This document shows, in pieces, positions 55,207 through 64,000 of a DNA stretch of 64,000 bases (position 1 is the first letter of the stretch; each line of letters begins with the position of its first letter). The notes beneath the pieces were generated by a model. That model was not told where the DNA came from. It made no database searches and worked only from the letters and a program-made list of their open reading frames with translations. Origin of the DNA: an uncultured Clostridia bacterium (GTDB lineage: Bacteria > Bacillota > Clostridia > TANB77 > CAG-465); contig CAKPAG010000004.1 of the NCBI GenBank assembly GCA_934132895.1, forward strand, positions 1 to 64,000, read 5' to 3'. Position numbers and translations under genes: made by a program.

Positions 55207-55989
55207 ATGTTATTTTTAAAGATTTTATTTGGTATAGGCATAATAGCAACATTGATACTTGCATGCAAATTTTACTTATTTGGAGATTATGACTATTATG
55301 ATGATTTGGGGAATAATATATTAACAAATGTTTTATACGCTATATCAGTTAACTTATTTTTGGGAATAATCTCAGGCTATTGGTGTTACATTTGCTTTTC
55401 TAACCCGGAAGCATCAGTGTTAAAAAAGGTAATTGTTACTATTATTCCAATAGTGTTTATGGTTGTAGTACATTTTTTTCTGTTGGGAGAGGAAATACTA
55501 GAAATTCCTGGATGTATTATATATTTTGTTTTATTCGTGTCTCTTACTGCTGTATTTGTTAATTATATTAATAGCTATAATAAAAATGTAGAAGTATTAA
55601 CCGAAACAGAGGTAGTTGATACTACGGACTTGCAGCTCATTGCATTTAATAATTATATTATTCCAAATGTTTCTGGTGATGTTTCAGGAACAGCAATTCT
55701 TGGAAGTGGTAATGTAAATGGAAATATATCTACATCAGCCGAAGGTGTTGTATCATTTTGGTATGAAGATGAAAATAATGAGGGGACTTTTGAACAAGTA
55801 GATGCTTCAAATTCAAAAATTAAGTTCATTGACGATAATGAAAAAGCTCATGTTGAAGTTACTTCATGTATATCTAAAAAGGTGAAAAAAGACCATAACA
55901 ATAACAAGGAAAAAGTGCTAAGTAAGAAAGAATATAAAGAGTATAAATTTTATTTGCCTAACAGTCTAAAAAACTATACTTTGAAATAG
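55207..55989 (+). CDS. Integral membrane protein with soluble C-terminal domain, unknown function
   Basis: 260 residues. Four hydrophobic helices in the first 130 residues (about 3-25, 40-65, 75-95, 100-122), then a 125-residue polar domain beginning VEVLTETEVVDTTDLQ. Within it a Gly/Ser/Asn-rich stretch (VSGDVSGTAILGSGNVNG) looks like a beta turn region, followed by a Lys-rich part. AAAGGAGA site; single gene between a clear promoter and terminator. Family not recognised. Confidence 0.55.
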   Translation: MLFLKILFGIGIIATLILACKFYLFGDYDYYDDLGNNILTNVLYAISVNLFLGIISGYWCYICFSNPEASVLKKVIVTIIPIVFMVVVHFFLLGEEILEIPGCIIYFVLFVSLTAVFVNYINSYNKNVEVLTETEVVDTTDLQLIAFNNYIIPNVSGDVSGTAILGSGNVNGNISTSAEGVVSFWYEDENNEGTFEQVDASNSKIKFIDDNEKAHVEVTSCISKKVKKDHNNNKEKVLSKKEYKEYKFYLPNSLKNYTLK

Positions 55990-56005
55990 TAAAGTATGAA
56001 ATGAG

Positions 56006-56049
56006 AAAAAGTAACAGTAGTATTTAATATGTACTATTGTTACTTTTTT
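56006..56049 (+). terminator. Rho-independent terminator
   Basis: AAAAAGTAACAGTAGTA pairs with TACTATTGTTACTTTTT. Confidence 0.85.
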
Positions 56050-56118
56050 GTATATTTTGGCTTTTGTAATTATTCATATAGTAAAATGTTACATATTAAT
56101 TAAATTATTCAAAAAATA

Positions 56119-56147
56119 TTGAATTCTTAAAATAATTTTGGTATAAT
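56119..56147 (+). promoter_or_regulatory. Sigma-A promoter for the DivIVA-domain gene
   Basis: TTGAAT, 17-nt spacer, TATAAT. Confidence 0.6.
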
Positions 56148-56192
56148 GATGATATCATAAACAAAATGTAGTAATAGTGGAGGTAATATTAA

Positions 56193-56612
56193 ATGGAGAA
56201 TGAAAAGAAGTTTAGTAATGAGATGTTTGGGTATGATAAACAAGAGGTTGAAGACTACATTAAAGATTTAAAAGCACAGTATGAAAGTAAACTTCAATCA
56301 GAACGTTCTGATTCAAATAGAGTAGCAAATGAACTTACCATTGTAAAAAAGAAATTAGAAAGGTATGAAGTAGAATATATACAAAAGCAAGAAAAAGTAG
56401 CTAATGCCCTTATTACTGCTGAAGATCAAGCTAAAAAAATAGTTGAAACTGCTAGACAAGAAGCAATGCAGGAAAAAGATAGAATTGAACATGTAATAGA
56501 AATGGAAAAAGAAAAATTATTAGATATTAAAAAAGAAATATTAGATTTAAAAGAGAAAACTGTAAAATTACTAGAAAAATATAGCGAGGATATGAATAGT
56601 TTACTTGATTAG
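56193..56612 (+). CDS. DivIVA-domain coiled-coil protein
   Basis: 139 residues. The N-terminal FSNEMFGYDKQEVEDYI resembles the start of DivIVA/GpsB proteins (F.....GY...EVD.Fi), followed by coiled coil to the end. DivIVA-like proteins gather at curved membranes such as poles and septa. It is shorter than DivIVA itself and lacks the usual Phe/Arg membrane-insertion pair in clear form. It precedes spoIIP by 49 nt without a terminator, so the two may be co-expressed; this would fit a septal role. Confidence 0.75.
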   Translation: MENEKKFSNEMFGYDKQEVEDYIKDLKAQYESKLQSERSDSNRVANELTIVKKKLERYEVEYIQKQEKVANALITAEDQAKKIVETARQEAMQEKDRIEHVIEMEKEKLLDIKKEILDLKEKTVKLLEKYSEDMNSLLD

Positions 56613-56661
56613 TCATAATAACAAAATGGACGTAATAAAATAAAACGAAAGGTGATGTTTT

Positions 56662-57810
56662 ATGAAAATTACGGCCACTTTTTTTGGAGAAAAAAAAGAA
56701 AGCCTATTAAATATAGAAAAAAGCAGTAAAAAGTTGTTAAATAATATATCAATATATATATACATTGTTTTTGGAATATTTAGCATAAGCTTTTTTGCTA
56801 AATATATTAGTATTTCTCCTAAGATTTTAAACTTTGCAACTAATTTTAGACAAGCAGATAAGAAAGAATTTGAATTAGCAGATGTATTGAACATTTATAG
56901 CGTATATAACAAAGACAATTATATATTAGCAGAAAATCAGATTTTGGAAAAAGCAGAAGAAGAAAAAAATCCTTTGCAAAATTCTTTAGAAATAATAGAT
57001 GGTGAGGCAAATGAAAAAACTGAAGAAGAAGTATTTGGAATAAAAAAGCCAGAAGCTACTATAACTAAAGAAAATGATACTCTTCAAAGGGTTACTCTTG
57101 GCACAATGAATATACTAAATTATTCTTCTAAAAGAGATTTTAATTTTTCAGAACTTGGAACATCAAGCATAACTTTTACTAAAAAAACAGATAAGATTTT
57201 GTTATATAACACACATACATCTGAGTCATACACAAATAGTGAAAATTACAAATTTGAGTATACTGGTACAATGAGAACAACGGATGCAAACTACAATATG
57301 CTTTCTATTGCTAAAGAATTAAAAAATAATTTGAATGAAAAAGGTTTTGAATGCACTCACGATACCACTCCACATGATTATGGAACATATACAAGTTCTT
57401 ATGCAAGATCTAGAATAACTGTAAAAAATGCTTTGCAAAATATGGGAGGAGCCTCTATCTCAATTGATGTTCATAGAGATGCTGTAGCTGATTTAACATA
57501 TGCACCGTCTACGGAAATAAAAGGGATAAAGGTGGCACAACTTATGTTTGTTATGGGTGTTGGAAGCGATACAACCAAAAATCCTATAGCGGAAGATAAT
57601 TTAAGATTAGCACTTAAAATTCAACAAATAGCAGATAAAGTATATCCAGGACTATTTAAGCCGATGATAATAAGGAATTCTGTATATAACCAGGACTTAA
57701 ATAAATATTCATTGTTAGTGGAAGTGGGAGCAACAGGAAATACGATAGAGGAAGCAAAACTTGCTACTAGATGTCTTGCAAATTTATTAAATATAGTGTA
57801 TAAAGATTGA
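56662..57810 (+). CDS. spoIIP: Stage II sporulation protein P
   Basis: 382 residues. Membrane helix at about 30-52, a variable linker to about 165, then the amidase_3-like SpoIIP domain: LLYNTHTSESYTNSE with zinc His, YGTYTSSYARSRITV, SISIDVHRDAVADL with the second His, VMGVGSD, and LLVEVGATGNTIEEA with the catalytic Glu. It cuts peptidoglycan stem peptides and glycan links during engulfment, with SpoIID and SpoIIM. AAAGGTGATG ribosome site. The last codons overlap the -35 box of the topA promoter. Confidence 0.9.
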   Translation: MKITATFFGEKKESLLNIEKSSKKLLNNISIYIYIVFGIFSISFFAKYISISPKILNFATNFRQADKKEFELADVLNIYSVYNKDNYILAENQILEKAEEEKNPLQNSLEIIDGEANEKTEEEVFGIKKPEATITKENDTLQRVTLGTMNILNYSSKRDFNFSELGTSSITFTKKTDKILLYNTHTSESYTNSENYKFEYTGTMRTTDANYNMLSIAKELKNNLNEKGFECTHDTTPHDYGTYTSSYARSRITVKNALQNMGGASISIDVHRDAVADLTYAPSTEIKGIKVAQLMFVMGVGSDTTKNPIAEDNLRLALKIQQIADKVYPGLFKPMIIRNSVYNQDLNKYSLLVEVGATGNTIEEAKLATRCLANLLNIVYKD

Positions 57811-57835
57811 TATAACTTGAAATATGTGGTATAAT
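57807..57835 (+). promoter_or_regulatory. Sigma-A promoter for topA
   Basis: TTGATA, 17-nt spacer, TATAAT. The -35 box overlaps the spoIIP stop codon. Confidence 0.7.
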
Positions 57836-57868
57836 GACAAACTGTAATGTGAAAGGAAAGGTCTTCAT

Positions 57869-59852
57869 ATGGCAAATAAATTAGTAATTGTTGAGTCACC
57901 TTCAAAAGCAAAAACAATAAAAAAATATTTGGGAAGTGATTATGAAGTAATTGCATCACAAGGTCATGTAATAGACTTGCCAGCAAGTAGAATGGCTGTT
58001 GATGTAGAACATAACTTTAAACCAGAATATATAACTATGAAGGGAAAAGCAAAGATAATAAATGAAATAAAAAAACAAGCAAAAGGAAAAGAAAAAATAT
58101 ATCTTGCAACCGACCCCGACCGTGAGGGAGAAGCAATAGCTTGGCATTTAAAAAATGTGCTAAATATTCCAGATGATGAAAAGTGTAGAATTACTTTTAA
58201 TGAAATAACTAAAACAGCAGTTAAAAAAGCTGTTAAAGAGGCAAGGAACATTGATGAATCATTAGTAGAAGCACAACAAGCAAGAAGAATTTTAGATAGA
58301 ATAGTGGGATATAAATTATCACCTTTGCTTTGGAAAAAAATAAAAAAAGGACTTAGTGCAGGGCGTGTTCAATCTGTTGCATTAAAAATAATAGTGGATA
58401 GAGAAAAAGAAATAAGAGCATTTAAACCTGAAGAGTATTGGTTGCTTTCTGCTAAATTGGATAAACAAAATCAAGAGGTTATTGCTAAGTTTTACGGTGA
58501 TAAAAGTGGAAAAATAGATTTAAAAAATAAAGAGCAAGTGGAAAATATTGTATCAAAAATAGAAAATAAAGATTATATAGTAGAAGATATTAAAAAAAGT
58601 GAAAGAAAGAAAAATCCGCCACCACCATTTACAACATCTTCTTTGCAACAAGATGCAGCAAGAAAATTAGGTTTTACTGTTAAAAAAACAATGATGGTTG
58701 CTCAAAGACTTTATGAATCAGGATATATAACATATATGAGAACTGACTCTACTAGGATTTCTGATGATGCAAGAAAAATGGCAGCTGAATATATAAAATC
58801 AACATTTGGCGATAAGTATTATTTAAATAGAGTATTTAAAACTAAAGATACTGCTCAAGATGCACACGAAGCTATAAGGCCTAGTAATTTGAGTAATAAG
58901 GATGAAGTTTTAAATAGTACAAGTAAAGATGAACAAAAATTATATACGTTAATATTAAATAGATTTCTAGCAAGTCAAATGGCAGTGGCAGTATATGATA
59001 CTACTAAAGTAACACTGAATGTTAATAATTACATATTTAATATTAATGGTAGCGTTATAAAATTCGATGGATATATGAAATTATATATCGAGTCTAAAGA
59101 CGAAAAAAATAAAGAAAACGATGATAATAAAATACTACCAGAGTTTAGTATAGGAGAAGTGTTAATTCGGTAAAGAATTAATAAAAGAGCAAAAATTTAC
59201 TGAACCTCCTGCAAGATATACAGAAGCAAGTTTAGTAAAAGTAATGGAAGAAAAAGGAATAGGGAGACCAAGTACATATGCTCCAACTATTTCAACTATA
59301 ATAGATAGATTATATATTGAAAGACACGAAAAACACTTAGTACCAACTGAACTTGGTGAGATAGTTAATACCTTAATGGAAAATAATTTTAAAGATATAG
59401 TTGATGTTGGTTTTACAGCTGATATGGAACATAAACTTGATATGGTAGCTGAAAACAAAGAAAATTATATTGAAATGCTAGATGAATTCTATAAACCATT
59501 TATAAAAAATCTAACAGAAGTTGAAGATAAGATAAAAAAAGTGGAAATACCTGATGAAGTATCAGATGAGGTATGTGAACTTTGTGGCAGAAATATGGTT
59601 ATAAAACAAGGAAGATTTGGAAAATTTTTAGCATGTCCTGGATATCCAGAATGTAAAAATGCCAAACCAATTATTCAAACAATTGATGTACCATGTCCAA
59701 ATTGTGGTGGAAAGATTTTAGTAAAGAAGACTAAAACTAAAAGAACTTTTTATGTTTGTGAAAATAACACAAATAAAGAAGATAGTAAGTGTGATTATAT
59801 TTCTTGGACTAAGCCTAAGAAAGGAAAATCTACTAAAAAGGAAAGTAAATAA
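57869..59852 (+). CDS. topA: DNA topoisomerase I, joined across a +1 frameshift
   Basis: Type IA enzyme that relaxes negative supercoils. TOPRIM domain at the start (LVIVESPSKAKTIKKYLG; then ATDPDREGEAIAWHL). Catalytic Tyr in GYITYMRTDSTRIS (about residue 290), and DAHEAIRPS. At 59165-59171 the frame reads ATT CGG TAA. Dropping C59168 gives ATT GGT AAA GAA, then KFTEPPARYTEASLVK, GIGRPSTYAPTIST and two zinc ribbons (CELCGRNM..CPGYPEC; CPNCGGK) up to 59852. The joined protein is 660 residues, normal for Bacillota. Without the shift the product ends at 434 residues and lacks the rest of the DNA-binding core and both zinc ribbons. AAAGG site before the ATG. Confidence 0.95.
59165..59171 (+). other. 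topA: +1 frameshift site in topA (AUU-C-GGU)
   Basis: The upstream frame reads GTG TTA ATT CGG TAA, so the stop directly follows CGG. Skipping C59168 gives GTG TTA ATT GGT AAA GAA TTA, continuing the normal TopA sequence. The extra base is again a C directly before a Gly GGN codon, as in polC. An AGGAG sequence lies about 12 nt upstream of the CGG. No homopolymer is involved. Confidence 0.85.
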
Positions 59853-59857
59853 GTATT

Positions 59858-59886
59858 AAATAACCGGGTATATTACCTGGTTATTT
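59858..59886 (+). terminator. Rho-independent terminator after topA
   Basis: AAATAACCGGGTA pairs with TACCTGGTTATTT (one G-T pair). Confidence 0.75.
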
Positions 59887-60054
59887 CTCGTAAAAAATAA
59901 TTGAGTTTGAAAGGATGGAAATGTTATGGATTTAAGAATTAAGACCTAGCAATATTAAAGATATGTTAATAAATAAAAAGTATATTAATGGTTTAATACA
60001 TATTGTAAATAAATCAAAGTAATGAAATAGTATATATTTAAAAATATAATAAGA

Positions 60055-60098
60055 AAAAAGAAATAAGAAAAATATTAAATCTTCTTATTTCTTTTTGG
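60055..60098 (-). terminator. Rho-independent terminator of the paralogue pair
   Basis: AAAGAAATAAGAA pairs with TTCTTATTTCTTT; on the minus strand the stem is followed by a T-rich tract. Confidence 0.75.
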
Positions 60099-60109
60099 TG
60101 GAAGTTATT

Positions 60110-60463
60110 TTATCCTAATATAGAAATGGCATGCTTAATCATATTAGAAATATAGCTTGAAACTGTTTCATCAGATTGAATCATTAAATCCTTATTAGCT
60201 ATTATGTCGAAAATTTTGTCACAATATTTGTGCGTAATTCTTTTTCTAGGCGAAATATCTTTAATTAAAGGATAAATATCAAAATTTTTTACTTTGTTAG
60301 AGGAAAGTAAAACTTTAATAATCATCTGAGGCCTTTTTCCTTTTTTTAAAGAAAGTGCATTGCTATTAGAAGCTATTAATTCTATTTTTGATTTTGTAAT
60401 ATTGGTTATGTCATATGGAGTGTAGTAATATCCTGTAATTATAGCTTTTATATCTTCATACAT
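60110..60463 (-). CDS. Hypothetical protein, paralogue of the gene at 60480
   Basis: 117 residues. Shares with its upstream neighbour the pattern P-Q-(M/V)-I-(I/L), NFDIYPLIKDISPRKRITHKYC and DETVSSYISNMI at similar positions, so the two arose by duplication. No signal peptide; the region around KKGKRPQMIIKVLL is basic. AGGAGG before the ATG. Second gene of a two-gene unit (16-nt gap). I recognise no family. Confidence 0.55.
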   Translation of the reverse strand: MYEDIKAIITGYYYTPYDITNITKSKIELIASNSNALSLKKGKRPQMIIKVLLSSNKVKNFDIYPLIKDISPRKRITHKYCDKIFDIIANKDLMIQSDETVSSYISNMIKHAISILG

Positions 60464-60479
60464 AATTTTAATCCTCCTT

Positions 60480-60863
60480 TTAGTTGTCTATTCTTTCAAC
60501 TGATTCCTTAACAAGTTCTGATACTTTCTGATATATATAAGTTGATACTCTCTCGTCTTCAGGTATTGCAATTTCTATACCGACTAATTCATTGAATATA
60601 TCATTGCAATATTTCTTAGTAATTCTAGCTCTTGATGTATAGTCTTTAATTATAGTATAAATATCAAACTCATAATCTTTATTGTTTGTAGTATTTATCT
60701 CAAGAATTACTTGTGGAGGATCTCCTTTAATAACAAAACTACCATTACCACCCGTAATGGCACCACTTGGAGTCCGATTACCTTTCACGCCTTGTTTGAT
60801 ATAAGAAGGCGTAGAAGGAACATAATCATAATTAATAATTGTTGCTGTAAGTTCTTTATTCAT
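60480..60863 (-). CDS. Hypothetical protein, paralogue of the gene at 60110
   Basis: 127 residues. N-terminal YDYVPSTPSYIKQGVKGNRT, a Gly-rich loop (SGAITGGNGSF), then the part shared with the neighbour: PPQVILEINTTNNK, EFDIYTIIKDYTSRARITKKYC and DERVSTYIYQKVSELV. Strong AGGAGG site. Codon 30 (60774-60776, minus strand) is a CGG, read through without a shift. Function unknown; a short cytoplasmic protein with mixed alpha/beta prediction. Confidence 0.55.
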   Translation of the reverse strand: MNKELTATIINYDYVPSTPSYIKQGVKGNRTPSGAITGGNGSFVIKGDPPQVILEINTTNNKDYEFDIYTIIKDYTSRARITKKYCNDIFNELVGIEIAIPEDERVSTYIYQKVSELVKESVERIDN

Positions 60864-61033
60864 AGAACATACCTCCTCTTAATTTAATTAAATTTTATTA
60901 ATATATTATTAATATGCAATAAGTATATCACACAATCTAAATTATGTCAATTTTTCATTTGAACTTTGACTATTTTGATGCAAAATTAGTTATATGAGTG
61001 AATATGAAATTTAAGAATACAATAATTACATAT

Positions 61034-61062
61034 TGCTAATTTGTAATTTATTTGTTATAATT
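61034..61062 (+). promoter_or_regulatory. Sigma-A promoter for the MFS gene
   Basis: TTGCTA, 17-nt spacer, TATAAT, 20 nt before the ATG. Confidence 0.6.
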
Positions 61063-61082
61063 TTTTTAAAGAGAGGTAACAT

Positions 61083-62348
61083 ATGGAAGAGGGAATAAAC
61101 GCTCAAAAATCAAAAGTAAATGTAGCAATATATAAAAAATATAAGTTGTTTTCTTATGATTTACTTTTTTATTATGCTATTGAAGTGTTATTTTTTACTA
61201 TAGTAAAAAAGTTTTCAGTAGCAGATATAATGTATCTTAGTTCTATATATACTATTTCTGGTTTCTTTTGGCAATTAATAGGCGGAAGTATAGTAGAAAA
61301 GCTAGGATTAAAAAAATCGATTGTAGTTGGAAATATATTTGTAGCATTTAGTATATTTCTATACATTATTTCTAATACATTTTATATGTATGCTATAGCT
61401 AACTTCTTCTTAGCACTTGGATATTCTTTAAAAAGTTTATCAGAAGGTAGCCTTTTATATACTTCTTTAAAGAAATTAGATAGAAGAAAAGAATTTGCTA
61501 AAATTGAAGGAAGAGCTAATGCTAAGTATTATTATTTTGACGCTATATCTTCAGTACTTTCTGGTTTTTTGTTTGTAGTAAATGGATATTTACCATTTAT
61601 CCTCTCTTTTGTATGTGCTTTAATTAGCCTAATAATCTCTTTTAAATTCAAAGATTTAAAAGAAGAGAAAGACTATGAAGAAAGTTTAAGTTTAAAAGAA
61701 ACTTTAAGAGCAACGAAAGAAGTAATATCTAGCAAAAGAAGTAAAGCAATTTTAATTTTTGCTTTTGCATTTTGGGGAATGATTTCAGTTGTAAATACAT
61801 TATACAAAGCTATATTATTAGATATTGGAATTAAAGAAGAATATAGCACAATTATTGTAGCTATTGTGACAATCTTTGTTGGTTTAGGAGCAAGATGTGT
61901 AAATGGAATAGAAAAAAGATTAAAAAATAAAACATTGACTACATTTGTATATTTCTTTTTTATTTCATCAATCATGCTTGGAATTCTAGGAATATATAGT
62001 AAGTTAAATTTAACTACTCTATCATTTATACTTATTTCTTTATGTATTATTGGAATAGTACAAGGAGCATATAGAGTGGCAATAAAAAAATATGTGCTAA
62101 GTTTTACAAATCACAATATACGAATAAAAATAACGTCTGCATATTATGTTTTTGAAAATTTAGGAAAGGCAATTACTCTTTTTGTAAGTGGACTTATGCT
62201 TGAAATTATGAATAATTCTGTGACTTGTTTAGTATTTTCATTATTAAGTTTTGTAATTATGATTTTAGTATTAAACTATTTAAAAGGAAAACTTGGATTA
62301 AAACCTGAAGAGTATAGTAAAAGAGATATTAATTATACCAAAATTTAA
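61083..62348 (+). CDS. Major facilitator superfamily transporter
   Basis: 421 residues with about twelve hydrophobic helices in two halves separated by a charged loop (LKEEKDYEESLSLKETLRAT). The motif-A-like stretch between helices 2 and 3 reads GGSIVEKLGLKKSIVVG, and a weaker copy lies in NGIEKRLKNKTLTTF. Substrate unknown. It precedes copZ by 18 nt with no terminator, so the three genes may form one unit; a metal or drug efflux role would be a guess. Confidence 0.8.
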   Translation: MEEGINAQKSKVNVAIYKKYKLFSYDLLFYYAIEVLFFTIVKKFSVADIMYLSSIYTISGFFWQLIGGSIVEKLGLKKSIVVGNIFVAFSIFLYIISNTFYMYAIANFFLALGYSLKSLSEGSLLYTSLKKLDRRKEFAKIEGRANAKYYYFDAISSVLSGFLFVVNGYLPFILSFVCALISLIISFKFKDLKEEKDYEESLSLKETLRATKEVISSKRSKAILIFAFAFWGMISVVNTLYKAILLDIGIKEEYSTIIVAIVTIFVGLGARCVNGIEKRLKNKTLTTFVYFFFISSIMLGILGIYSKLNLTTLSFILISLCIIGIVQGAYRVAIKKYVLSFTNHNIRIKITSAYYVFENLGKAITLFVSGLMLEIMNNSVTCLVFSLLSFVIMILVLNYLKGKLGLKPEEYSKRDINYTKI

Positions 62349-62366
62349 AGTTAGGAGGAGATAAAT

Positions 62367-62585
62367 TTGGAAAGTATAAATTTAAAAGTAAATGGAATGC
62401 ACTGTAGTGGCTGTGAATCAAGAATAAAAAATTCATTAGAAAGTATAAAAGGAATAAAGAAAATAAAGGCTAGTCATAAAAGCGGTACTGTAGATATTTC
62501 ATATGATGCAGGTAATATTTCTTTAGATGATATAAAAGAAAATATTGAAGATTTAGGCTTTGAAGTAGTAGAGCAAGGAAAGTAA
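62367..62585 (+). CDS. copZ: Heavy-metal-associated (HMA) copper chaperone, CopZ-like
   Basis: 72 residues, one HMA domain with the metal site GMHCSGC (CxxC). The start is TTG at 62367, preceded by GGAGGAG. It delivers Cu(I), by family, to the ATPase encoded 3 nt downstream. Confidence 0.85.
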   Translation: MESINLKVNGMHCSGCESRIKNSLESIKGIKKIKASHKSGTVDISYDAGNISLDDIKENIEDLGFEVVEQGK

Positions 62586-62588
62586 AAA

Positions 62589-64000
62589 TTGAAAAAAGTA
62601 ATATTAAAAATCGAGGGAATGACCTGCAGTGCTTGTTCTAATGGATTAGAAAAATATTTAAACAAACAAGTTGGAGTAAAAAATGCCGTTGTAAATCTAA
62701 TAATGAATAATGCAAGTATCGAGTATGAAGAAGATAAAATTGATATTAAAAAAATAGAAGAGTATATAAAAAAAGCGGGCTTTAAAAGTTTAGGTATTGA
62801 TGATTTAAAAGGAGAAGAAAAGAAGGGGAAAAAGGAAAAGAACAATGTTATACTAATTGGAATAATCTTTGTTTTGACTATGTATATATCAATGACAAAT
62901 ATGTTAGGCTTAAGTCAGATATCTATTTTAAACATGCATCAAAACCCAGTTCTGTTTTCAGTAACACTTTTTTTGCTTGCAACAATAGTATTATGTTTAG
63001 CTAGAGACATATTAAAAAATGGATATAAAAATCTGATACATGGTACTCCTAATATGGATACTTTGGTTGCACTTGGATTGCTTAGTAGCTATATATATAG
63101 TGTATATAATACGTATATGGTACTAAGAGGGGGAGCAATGTATGCTCATAACCTATATTTTGAAGCGGTAGTTATGATAGTCTTTTTTGTAAAACTAGGA
63201 AAACAAATAGAAACTAGAAATAAAGACAAAAGTAAAGAAACTTTAAAAGGACTTGTAACTATTACACCTCAAAATGCAACCTTAATAATAGATGAAAAAG
63301 AGAAAGTTGTAACAATTGATGAGATAAAAAAAGGTGATAGAATTATCTGCAAACCTGGTGAGAAAATTTCAGTAGATGGAAAGATAGTATCTGGACTAAC
63401 GCATGTTGATGAGTCTTTTATAACAGGAGAAAGCAAACCTGTTTTAAAGAAGGAAAATGACAATGTTATAGCTGGAAGTATAAATTATGAGGGAAGTATC
63501 ATATATGAAGCAGAAAAAATAGGTAAAGATTCAACAATATCAGAAATTGTAAAAATGGTATATGAAGCTACTAATACTAAAGTACCTATAGCTAAAGTGG
63601 CGGATAAAATAAGTGGAATATTTGTACCAGCTATCATTATAATAGCTATTGTTTCATTTTTGTTAAGTTTTATATTATACAAAAACTTTGCTCAAAGTAT
63701 TAATATTTTTGTATCAGTATTAGTAGTTGCATGTCCTTGTAGTTTAGGACTTGCTACACCACTTTCTGTTATTATAGCAAGTACTGAGGCAAATAAAAAA
63801 GGTATAGTTATAAAACAAAGTGAAGTACTAGAAAATGCAGCCAAAATATCAACAGCAATTTTTGATAAAACCGGTACATTAACAAAAGGTACTTTAACTG
63901 TATCAAAAATATATAACTATACTGAGTTTGATGAAAATGAAATATTAGAAATACTAGCAAGTGGAGAAAAAAAATCTTCACATCCAATAGCATTAGCAAT
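62589..64000 (+). CDS. copA: Copper-translocating P-type ATPase, CopA (5' part, runs off the window)
   Basis: 470 codons present; the end is outside the window. TTG start at 62589 behind AAGGAAAG. N-terminal HMA domain with GMTCSACSNGL, a Lys-rich linker, two MA/MB helices, then helices with GTPNMDTLVALG. Actuator domain with VDESFITGESKPV, the ion-binding CPC in VVACPCSLGLATPLSV, and the phosphorylation motif DKTGTLTKGTL. A late SSHPIALA marks the start of the nucleotide-binding domain. Exports Cu(I)/Ag(I). No CsoR or CopY gene is visible nearby. Confidence 0.93.
   Translation, partial: MKKVILKIEGMTCSACSNGLEKYLNKQVGVKNAVVNLIMNNASIEYEEDKIDIKKIEEYIKKAGFKSLGIDDLKGEEKKGKKEKNNVILIGIIFVLTMYISMTNMLGLSQISILNMHQNPVLFSVTLFLLATIVLCLARDILKNGYKNLIHGTPNMDTLVALGLLSSYIYSVYNTYMVLRGGAMYAHNLYFEAVVMIVFFVKLGKQIETRNKDKSKETLKGLVTITPQNATLIIDEKEKVVTIDEIKKGDRIICKPGEKISVDGKIVSGLTHVDESFITGESKPVLKKENDNVIAGSINYEGSIIYEAEKIGKDSTISEIVKMVYEATNTKVPIAKVADKISGIFVPAIIIIAIVSFLLSFILYKNFAQSINIFVSVLVVACPCSLGLATPLSVIIASTEANKKGIVIKQSEVLENAAKISTAIFDKTGTLTKGTLTVSKIYNYTEFDENEILEILASGEKKSSHPIALA

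Noticed and set aside
59926..60022. A possible third +1-shifted mini-gene: ATG GAT TTA AGA ATT AAG ACC TAG, where skipping one A gives IRPSNIKDML and an open frame to 60022
   Set aside because: Only about 31 residues, no recognisable homology to show which frame is right, and the in-frame codon is AAG, not CGG. It could be a gene remnant or chance; it does not support or weaken the CGG model.

Overview
The window looks like chromosomal DNA from a spore-forming, very AT-rich Bacillota, most likely a Clostridia lineage. Three things point there: a Gram-positive C-type DNA polymerase III (PolC); a broad sporulation set (spoIIAA, spoIIAB, spoIIM, spoIIP, spoVAC/D/E, yunB, CotF-like proteins and a SipL-type SPOCS+LysM protein, the last typical of Clostridia); and sortases with cell-wall sorting signals. 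Arginine is written mostly as AGA, and CGG is almost absent. No rRNA, tRNA, CRISPR array, insertion sequence or prophage is visible.

Layout. 1-2.5 kb: a ferritin-like protein, then a small cluster of membrane-anchored and secreted proteins. 2.6-9.5 kb: polC (interrupted by a +1 frameshift), a short HPF, tsaC and two unknown genes. 9.5-16.1 kb: end of the ribosomal superoperon (adk, map, two unknown genes, infA, rpmJ, rpsM, rpsK, rpsD, rpoA, rplQ). 16-21.5 kb: tmcAL, rnhA, spoIIM, xerD, then a secreted Asn-rich protein and a class B sortase. 21.6-27 kb: a two-domain GDPD protein, spoIIAA-spoIIAB without sigF, hslO and two pseudouridine synthases. 27-30.6 kb: a second sortase and a large thioester/SpaA-repeat LPxTG adhesin. 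30.7-36.4 kb: rpsU, ctp, veg, sipL, yunB, rpsI, rplM. 36.5-46 kb: an HD-EAL protein, recA (LexA box), recX, deoD, scpA, a Fic protein, an AAA ATPase and groES-groEL under CIRCE. 46-52 kb: a helical-bundle protein, mtaD, mrnC, CotF-like proteins and the spoVA operon. 52-57.8 kb: two NPxT-sorted surface proteins, a membrane protein, a DivIVA-domain protein, spoIIP. 57.9-64 kb: topA (second +1 frameshift), a pair of unknown paralogues, an MFS transporter, copZ and the start of copA.

Most genes sit in short units with a clear sigma-A promoter (TTGACA-like, 17-nt spacer, TATAAT) and end in a rho-independent hairpin, so transcription units can be drawn with some confidence.

The most striking observation is that two essential genes, polC and topA, are each broken by one extra C placed exactly before a conserved glycine codon (UCA-C-GGA and AUU-C-GGU). 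In both, the in-frame codon at the break is CGG, which I found in frame only five other times in the window. Neither insertion is in a homopolymer, and every other conserved gene here is intact. Sequencing error remains the null hypothesis, but the shared signature suggests a programmed +1 frameshift at a starved CGG codon, where the next tRNA (Gly) reads the overlapping GGN.
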